Source of the DNA: Nitrospirota bacterium
Lineage (GTDB): Bacteria > Nitrospirota > Nitrospiria > Nitrospirales > NS-4
Assembly: GCA_005877855.1 (NCBI GenBank)
Contig: VBOF01000047.1
Span: 1,751-11,594 of the forward strand
Length of the DNA: 9,844 nucleotides
Reading direction: 5' to 3'
Shown: piece by piece, positions 5,724 through 9,844 of the stretch
Position numbering within the stretch: the stretch's first letter is position 1
Layout of the letters: each line of letters starts with the position of its first letter
Notes under the pieces: generated by a model
Databases searched by the model: none
What the model was told of the DNA's origin: nothing
What the model saw: the letters and a program-made list of their open reading frames with translations, nothing else
Made by a program: the position numbers and the translations under genes

Positions 5724-7831
5724 GGTGTCTCCACAACGAGGGGAACCCTGACAAAGACCTGCGTTCCCTCCCCTGAACGCGAGTGTAAGGAGAACGCTCC
5801 GTTCACCTGCCGGACACGCTCCTCCATGCTCACGAGGCCCAGGCTCCTCTTCTGTCTCGACGCCAGAACGGGATCGAACCCGATCCCAGAATCGGCGATG
5901 CACAACGTGATGGCCCCTTCTAGGCCTTCGATCGTGACCGTGACCTCAGCCGCGCGGGCATGCGCGCCTACGTTCCGCAACGCCTCCTGCGCTACCCGGT
6001 ACAGGCACATCGTCACATGTCTGGGGATTGAGTCAGGCAGCGCGCGGGCGATGAACGAGGCCTTGGTCCCTTCCTGCGCGGCGAAGTTCTCCACGTAGGC
6101 TCGAAGGGCCACTTCCAACCCCAATTCATCCAACACCATGGGATGGAGCGCATAGGCCAGCCCATGGACGTCATCAGACAGATGCGCCACCTGCGTGCCG
6201 ATCATCCGCAGTTCCTCGCGGATCAGGTCTGGGGCGGAGGGCAGAGCCCGTTCAAGGTTCTCCAGCCGGAGCGCCATCGCCGCCAGTCGCTGGTTCACAT
6301 CGTCATGAAGGTCGCGCGCGATTCGCCGCCGTTCCTCTTCCTGAGCCGTGAAGAGTTGGGCCGTAAGCGCCCTGAGCGCCTCATGATTCTTCTCGATCTC
6401 AGAACGGCTTTTCTCCAACGCCTCTTCCGCCCGCTTGCGCTCAGTAATGTCGCGCACGAAGGCGCTGAACGTAACCGCTTCGCCTGATCGCAGAGGTGAA
6501 ATTGCCAGTTCTACGGGAAACTCGTGCCGGTCGCGATGACAGGCTGTGATCTCAATCCGCTTGTTGAGCAACGGTCCCTCGCCTGTGGCCAGATAGCGCT
6601 TGAGTCCCTTCGTGTGCGCTTCCCGATATTGGGGAGGAATGACCATTTCGCTCAAAAGGTGCCCGACCGCCTCTTCGCGGGACCAGCCGAAGATGCTTTC
6701 GGCCATGGGGTTCCAGTCTTTGACCACACCCTCGCCATCCATCACGATGACTGCATCGAGGGCGGTGTTGACGATCAGACGCGTCCGCGCTTCGCTCTCG
6801 TGCATCGATGCCTCAGCCGATATCGCGTGGGTTGACTCTTCCCGCGCAGACGCCCATTCTTTCCTCAGGCGAACAGTGGTCCACATCAGGAACCCGAGCA
6901 TTGGCACGAACACGAAAAAGCCGGCCGCGCCCAGCTTCCACAGGAAAGCGTGAATGGGCGCCAGGATGTCGCTCCGGTCCATACGGACCAGGACCGCCCA
7001 GTGCAGGCCCGAAAACTGCCCATAGCCCCTCGTAGAAGCATAGCCCGTCACAACGGAGACGTGCCGACGCAGATGCTGCTCCTCGATATAGCCTGGCTGA
7101 GCCGAGGCGCTCAACAGCGCCGACGGGAGCCCGAGCAGTTTGAGATTGACCTGGTCTTCCGGATATAGGACCGAATTGGCGATGATGTCTCCATCGCTAT
7201 TCAAGAAATGGCATTCGATCCTCGAACCGGGACCGGGCCGGATCTGGAGAGCCTCGACGGTCTGCTTGATCACATCTTCCTCCATCACGGGAAGCGACAC
7301 GCGCGAGGTCACGGTGCCGAGAAACTCGCCGCGCGGGCCGAGAATGGGAGCTGTGAAGGCGATCGCCATGACGCCGCCTGAGGCCTCAGAGGGCTGCGCA
7401 TCTTGCACGTGGATGCCGCCCCTCTCGCGGACCGTCTTGAACCAGCCCATCTGGCTCTGGTCTCTCCCTATGCTGTCCGGATCTGTCGCCGCGACGATCC
7501 GTCCCTGCGCATCTGTCACGCCCAGCCAGAGGTAGTAACGGTAAGCCGCCTTTATGGTCTGGAGGAACGTGATCTTGGCTGCTGCGTCACGCCCTTGGAA
7601 GACGTGCGCCCGTGCCATGATCTGGATGTCGCCGTAGCGCTCGTAGAGGATACGGTCGAGCTTATCCGCAATGTCGACAGCCGCCAACGCCAGGCTTCCC
7701 CCCGTCGCGGCGATCAGGTGTTGCTCGACCTTTTGGAGGGCGACGAACCCTATCACAAGGGTCATCAGCACGAACATGACGATGATGACTGGCAACGAGG
7801 CGTATGGTCGGCTGTCCTTCCCATCAGGCAT
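5720..7831 (-). CDS. Sensor histidine kinase with periplasmic CACHE-like and PAS domains
   Basis: A 703-aa membrane kinase of the NarX/DegS-like HisKA_3 class. Transmembrane helix 1 is about residues 13-33. A periplasmic region (about 35-290) looks like a double CACHE sensor (for example GRIVAATDPDSIGRD near 110-124). Transmembrane helix 2 is about 296-320. A PAS domain spans about 350-465 (IVNTALDAVIVMDGEGVV, ending FVRDITERKRAEE), followed by a coiled coil. The HisKA_3 motif ERRRIARDLHDDVNQRL carries phospho-acceptor His509. The HATPase domain shows the N box near 614-624 (AQEALRNVGAHA), DSGIGF at 647-652 and a glycine-bearing SLGLVSMEER. No HAMP domain is obvious. The TGA overlaps the response-regulator ATG. 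Only a weak ribosome binding site (AAGG) precedes the start, 11 nt after the doubtful upstream ORF. The ligand cannot be read from the sequence. Confidence 0.93.
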   Translation of the reverse strand: MPDGKDSRPYASLPVIIVMFVLMTLVIGFVALQKVEQHLIAATGGSLALAAVDIADKLDRILYERYGDIQIMARAHVFQGRDAAAKITFLQTIKAAYRYYLWLGVTDAQGRIVAATDPDSIGRDQSQMGWFKTVRERGGIHVQDAQPSEASGGVMAIAFTAPILGPRGEFLGTVTSRVSLPVMEEDVIKQTVEALQIRPGPGSRIECHFLNSDGDIIANSVLYPEDQVNLKLLGLPSALLSASAQPGYIEEQHLRRHVSVVTGYASTRGYGQFSGLHWAVLVRMDRSDILAPIHAFLWKLGAAGFFVFVPMLGFLMWTTVRLRKEWASAREESTHAISAEASMHESEARTRLIVNTALDAVIVMDGEGVVKDWNPMAESIFGWSREEAVGHLLSEMVIPPQYREAHTKGLKRYLATGEGPLLNKRIEITACHRDRHEFPVELAISPLRSGEAVTFSAFVRDITERKRAEEALEKSRSEIEKNHEALRALTAQLFTAQEEERRRIARDLHDDVNQRLAAMALRLENLERALPSAPDLIREELRMIGTQVAHLSDDVHGLAYALHPMVLDELGLEVALRAYVENFAAQEGTKASFIARALPDSIPRHVTMCLYRVAQEALRNVGAHARAAEVTVTIEGLEGAITLCIADSGIGFDPVLASRQKRSLGLVSMEERVRQVNGAFSLHSRSGEGTQVFVRVPLVVETP

Positions 7832-7842
7832 GGGCCACTACC

Positions 7843-8109
7843 TTACTCGCCACCTGGCACAACTGAACTGCCCCCAGTTGTTTTACCACACTGAATGTTA
7901 GTCATGCGCTCAGAGCACCTGGACTGGTTTACAGGGAGCAGGTCAGAACTGACTAGAGGCTGGTCGGGAACTTCATCTGAAGGTCCCCTAACCGTTTCCG
8001 TAGGTGTAGGAGGATACCAAGAACCTGACTCGGCAGCAACGCCAGGTACCACTAGAATCCGCTGTAGACGTTCATCGAAGAATTCATCAATGCTCGTATC
8101 AACGCCCAT
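7843..8109 (-). CDS. Doubtful 88-aa hypothetical protein upstream of the kinase
   Basis: I do not recognise this protein. The N-terminus (MGVDTSIDEFFDERLQRILV) looks like a real amphipathic helix, while the rest is rich in Pro, Ser and Thr and probably disordered. There is no signal peptide or membrane segment. The ATG at 8109 has GAGAGGGG about 7 nt upstream; an in-frame ATG at 8163 is possible but less well supported. The stop lies 11 nt before the kinase start, a spacing consistent with an operon. Against it, third codon positions are rich in A and T, unlike the GC-ending codons of the neighbours, so it may be a remnant, recently acquired DNA, or a chance frame in an untranslated leader. 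Confidence 0.38.
   Translation of the reverse strand: MGVDTSIDEFFDERLQRILVVPGVAAESGSWYPPTPTETVRGPSDEVPDQPLVSSDLLPVNQSRCSERMTNIQCGKTTGGSSVVPGGE
7859..7881. repeat. Inverted repeat ahead of the kinase gene
   Basis: ACAACT and AGTTGT are separated by 11 nt, with a nested tight hairpin AACTG-CCCC-CAGTT at 7866-7879. It lies 28-50 nt before the kinase ATG. It could be an operator or leader hairpin for the two-component operon, but it also falls inside the end of the doubtful ORF at 7843-8109. No T run follows on the minus strand, so it is not a terminator of that strand. Confidence 0.25.
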
Positions 8110-8239
8110 GGAACGCCCCTCTCTTGCGAAGGCGGATTGAGCATTGCCCCAGCCTAAAGGCAAGGCTAGGCCGCCTGCCGTGGCCTGTCAAGCGTGGTCT
8201 AGGCGGGGAAGATTCAGTGAAGTCCCAAGGCTGGCAGAC

Positions 8240-8593
8240 TTAACGGCCCTTCAAGAACGGCATGATCCTGGGGAGCGTGTGCTGTGGTGCTGGTGGAGGC
8301 ATGTACTCAACAAGCGGCTGCGGATGGTACGGGAAGGACTGTTCTCGGCTGAGAAGGGCCTGCGGGCCCGGGTAGTAATTGTAATAGAACTCCGGGAAAT
8401 AGCGGTTGGGATCGTAAACGCGTGGGTGATCAGGAATCCGGAATGTCACGCATGCGCCGGGGTTCTGCTCGCCGACGGTGATGAATTCTGAGCCGTTGGG
8501 GTGGTGGCAGCGCCAGACTTCGGCTTGTGCATGCGTGGCGCTCAAGAGGGCGACTGTGAAGCACAGAAGAAGGGAAGCCCCGATTCGAGACAT
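8240..8593 (-). CDS. Small secreted Cys-pair protein, paralogue B (117 aa)
   Basis: The product has a Sec signal peptide (residues 1-24, hydrophobic LLLCFTVALLS, likely cut after AQA). The mature part starts EVWRCHHPNG and has Cys29 and Cys48, probably a disulfide. The pattern Trp-Arg-Cys, Gly, aromatic, then Cys resembles the small periplasmic DUF4124-like fold, a tentative assignment. The rest is rich in Tyr and Pro (FPEFYYNYYPGPQ) and ends basic (FLKGR). It begins 19 nt after the stop of paralogue A, and its first 30 codons plus leader are almost identical in DNA to that gene. C29 and C48 have the same spacing in both. Function is unknown; location is periplasmic or outer envelope. Confidence 0.72.
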   Translation of the reverse strand: MSRIGASLLLCFTVALLSATHAQAEVWRCHHPNGSEFITVGEQNPGACVTFRIPDHPRVYDPNRYFPEFYYNYYPGPQALLSREQSFPYHPQPLVEYMPPPAPQHTLPRIMPFLKGR

Positions 8594-8612
8594 GGTCGAC
8601 TCCGCACTCTAT
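8502..8612 (-). repeat. Leader/signal-peptide direct repeat, copy 2
   Basis: A 111-bp segment identical to 9001-9111 except at two positions. It covers 19 nt of untranslated leader with the GGAG ribosome binding site and codons 1-30 of paralogue B. One difference is synonymous (Ile4 codon); the other changes Val26 to Ile. The upstream edge abuts the TAG stop of paralogue A exactly. Confidence 0.92.
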
Positions 8613-9092
8613 CTAGCGATGCCCTCCGTGCCCTCCGCCGTGGCCTGGGGAGTGGGTCACCGCTCCATGCGAAGTTGACTGCCCATGGTGGTGGCCGTGA
8701 TGGTGGCGTGGATGACCCGGGATGAACGGGAACCCGAACCCACCTGAATATGGATAGTAGGGATACAAGTAGTCGGAAGGCCCTTGCTCGCCACCCGCTG
8801 CGGTGTATGGCTCGGTAATCTCACGCGGAGTCTCCGGCGGAGCGGGCGGTTCCGCCACTGGCATTGGCTGGTAGGGAACGACGTCGGGCAGCGTTGTCGT
8901 CGAGGAACTCGGCACAGAGTTGAAAACGGCCGATCCCTCGTACTTCTGGCACGTGCGAGGGTCCTTCAGCCAGTTGGTGAAGAGGTCTGGCCCCCCTGCC
9001 TGGTGGCAGCGCCAGATTTCGGCTTGTGCATGCGTGGCGCTCAAGAGGGCGACTGTGAAGCACAGAAGAAGGGAAGCCCCAATTCGAGACAT
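8613..9092 (-). CDS. Secreted His-rich Cys-pair protein, paralogue A (159 aa)
   Basis: The signal peptide (residues 1-24) is identical to that of paralogue B. The mature N-terminus EIWRCHQAGGPDLFTNWLKD carries Cys29, with Cys48 in DPRTCQKY, the same pair spacing as paralogue B and a tentative DUF4124-like fold. A Pro/Thr/Glu-rich middle (PVAEPPAPPETPRE) leads to a Tyr/Gly/Pro-rich stretch (YLYPYYPYSGGFGFPF). The last 33 residues (127-159) hold 12 histidines, beginning HPRHHHGHHHG, and look like a metal-binding tail for Ni, Cu, Zn or Co. It is the first gene of the pair; a strong terminator upstream (9161-9209) isolates it from the HAD-like gene, so its promoter should lie between about 9112 and 9160. 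No clear sigma-70 pair was found there. Confidence 0.78.
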   Translation of the reverse strand: MSRIGASLLLCFTVALLSATHAQAEIWRCHQAGGPDLFTNWLKDPRTCQKYEGSAVFNSVPSSSTTTLPDVVPYQPMPVAEPPAPPETPREITEPYTAAGGEQGPSDYLYPYYPYSGGFGFPFIPGHPRHHHGHHHGQSTSHGAVTHSPGHGGGHGGHR

Positions 9093-9111
9093 GGTCGACT
9101 CCGCACTCTAT
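9001..9111 (-). repeat. Leader/signal-peptide direct repeat, copy 1
   Basis: The partner of 8502-8612, 499 bp away, in the same orientation and 109/111 identical. It covers the leader, ribosome binding site and codons 1-30 of paralogue A. Identity stops abruptly at both edges. Confidence 0.92.
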
Positions 9112-9160
9112 ACCTTAGCACAGGTCAAGCACTTCGTGTGAAGGCTTAAGTGGGGAAGAG

Positions 9161-9209
9161 AAAAAACGGGGTCAGGCACATTTTCTCGGAAGAAAATGAG
9201 CCAGACCCC
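9161..9209 (-). terminator. Rho-independent terminator / REP-like hairpin
   Basis: On the minus strand a 19-bp stem (9209-9191 with 9186-9168) has two U-U mismatches and a 4-nt UCCG loop, followed by one base pair's worth of spacer (C/G at 9167) and six T residues (9166-9161). It lies 34 nt after the stop of the HAD-like gene and is well placed to end its transcript. The symmetrical GGGGTC...GACCCC arms also resemble dispersed palindromic repeat elements, so it may be a repeat recruited as a terminator. Confidence 0.75.
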
Positions 9210-9243
9210 TCCTTCAACCGATGCATGAACCTTGTGACTCCAA

Positions 9244-9844
9244 TTATCTGAATTGCTGGGCGACCTCAGACCAATCTTTTGGCCTGACGGTCTGCTCAGG
9301 CCATTTCTCCTGGGACGCGACGGTCGGAGCCGCCACGGCTTGCCGCTTGGTGTCCGTCAGCGCCTTCGCCTCCTCAGCAGTCTCCACGATTCCTCCCCTG
9401 ATGTTCGTCCATCCCTCTCGCTTCCAACGCTCCAGCTCTCGCGCCAAGCTCATCGGACCAGGCTTGACCAGGATGATGGGACCCCGCGGTAGCCTGTGTA
9501 ACTCCGTCCATTCGCGTAGCTGAGGCAGCTCCAGACGGTCGCTAGCGGTCATATAGATCAGGTAGGCCCGCCGGTCAAGCTCTTTCAACGCCTGGACAGC
9601 CCCGGCTTCGGGAGTCGGCCGTTGGTCGCCGGAGCGAGGCAGGGGTATCTCCAGGCCGGGGGACCGGGAACGAGCGACCAGGGCGTTGAGCGACACGAGC
9701 ACGATCGCGCGCCGGCGGTCCCAGACAAAGAGCCTGGCCGTCGCCTCGGATGCCGCGGCCCGCGGACTTCCCGCCAGCGCGATCACCACCGTGCTTGCAC
9801 CAACGCGTCGAGGCACGACGGACAGCAGCGCACGCCCGTCGCCG
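9244..9844 (-). CDS. HAD-like LNS2/APP1-type protein with degenerate nucleophile motif (5' end outside window)
   Basis: The frame is open from the window edge to TAA 9244-9246; a GTG at 9816 is possible as a start but the frame continues upstream, so I treat it as partial. Residues below are numbered from that GTG. The C-terminal half matches the layout of lipin LNS2/APP1 phosphatases: a helix (AVQALKELDRR), strand and motif II (AYLIYMTASD, 84-93), then LPRGPIIL (109-116), like the LPxGPLLL of that family, a basic segment (ELERWKREGW), and a final strand (IRGGIVETAEEAKAL). Motif I should read DxDxT, but the matching strand is IVLVSLNALVARS (38-50), lacking both aspartates. The protein is therefore probably not a phosphatase, if the alignment is right. 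Cellular location cannot be judged without the N-terminus. Confidence 0.6.
   Translation of the reverse strand, partial: GDGRALLSVVPRRVGASTVVIALAGSPRAAASEATARLFVWDRRRAIVLVSLNALVARSRSPGLEIPLPRSGDQRPTPEAGAVQALKELDRRAYLIYMTASDRLELPQLREWTELHRLPRGPIILVKPGPMSLARELERWKREGWTNIRGGIVETAEEAKALTDTKRQAVAAPTVASQEKWPEQTVRPKDWSEVAQQFR

Noticed and set aside
5724..5903. Extended N-terminus of the response regulator
   Set aside because: It overlaps the kinase catalytic domain, while the receiver domain begins at the ATGA-coupled start.
7403..7894. 163-aa plus-strand open frame
   Set aside because: Antisense to the kinase N-terminus, with low-complexity composition and no ribosome binding site of note.
8110..8239. 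Terminator or RNA gene between paralogue B and the next ORF
   Set aside because: Only short GC hairpins (such as AGCCT/AGGCT) are seen, with no T run and no recognisable RNA structure.

Overview
The window looks like chromosomal DNA from a GC-rich, aerobic or microaerobic Gram-negative chemolithotroph. The closest fit by gene content is the Nitrospira group: a NirK nitrite reductase next to a cbb3-type oxidase, a two-component system and small zinc-ribbon proteins. That assignment is inferred from protein character and layout; no search could be run. Every gene I can support lies on the minus strand, so transcription runs from high to low coordinates. Large plus-strand open frames are antisense shadows.

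Layout in transcription order. (1) 9844-9244: 3' part of a HAD-like (LNS2/APP1-type) protein with a degraded nucleophile motif, closed by a strong hairpin terminator (9161-9209). (2) 9092-8240: two tandem secreted small proteins whose signal peptides and leader DNA are nearly identical (111-bp repeat, 2 mismatches) while the mature parts have diverged; the first has a His-rich tail. (3) 8109-7843: a doubtful 88-aa ORF with atypical codon use. (4) 7831-5082: a CACHE-PAS histidine kinase and a LuxR/NarL-type response regulator overlapping by ATGA. (5) 4949-1: a compact cluster of a zinc-ribbon protein, a 51-aa single-pass membrane protein, an 87-aa winged-helix-like protein, a 38-aa single-pass membrane protein joined by an ATGA overlap, a class II-like NirK, a 98-aa protein of unknown function, and a giant oxidase polypeptide that leaves the window still open.

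The oxidase is the most striking item. One polypeptide holds the full CcoN catalytic core (heme and CuB histidines and the active-site tyrosine all present), a CcoO-like membrane-anchored cytochrome c, and two further c-type cytochrome domains like those of CcoP. It lies just downstream of nirK with short gaps, so nitrite reduction to NO and oxygen (or possibly NO) reduction are probably co-expressed. The two-component system immediately upstream is the natural candidate regulator. A perfect 15-bp palindrome over a possible -10 element lies in front of the cluster, and two ATTC-N6-GAAT sites lie in front of nirK.

Intergenic stretches are all under 300 bp. I saw no tRNA, rRNA, CRISPR array, insertion sequence or origin.
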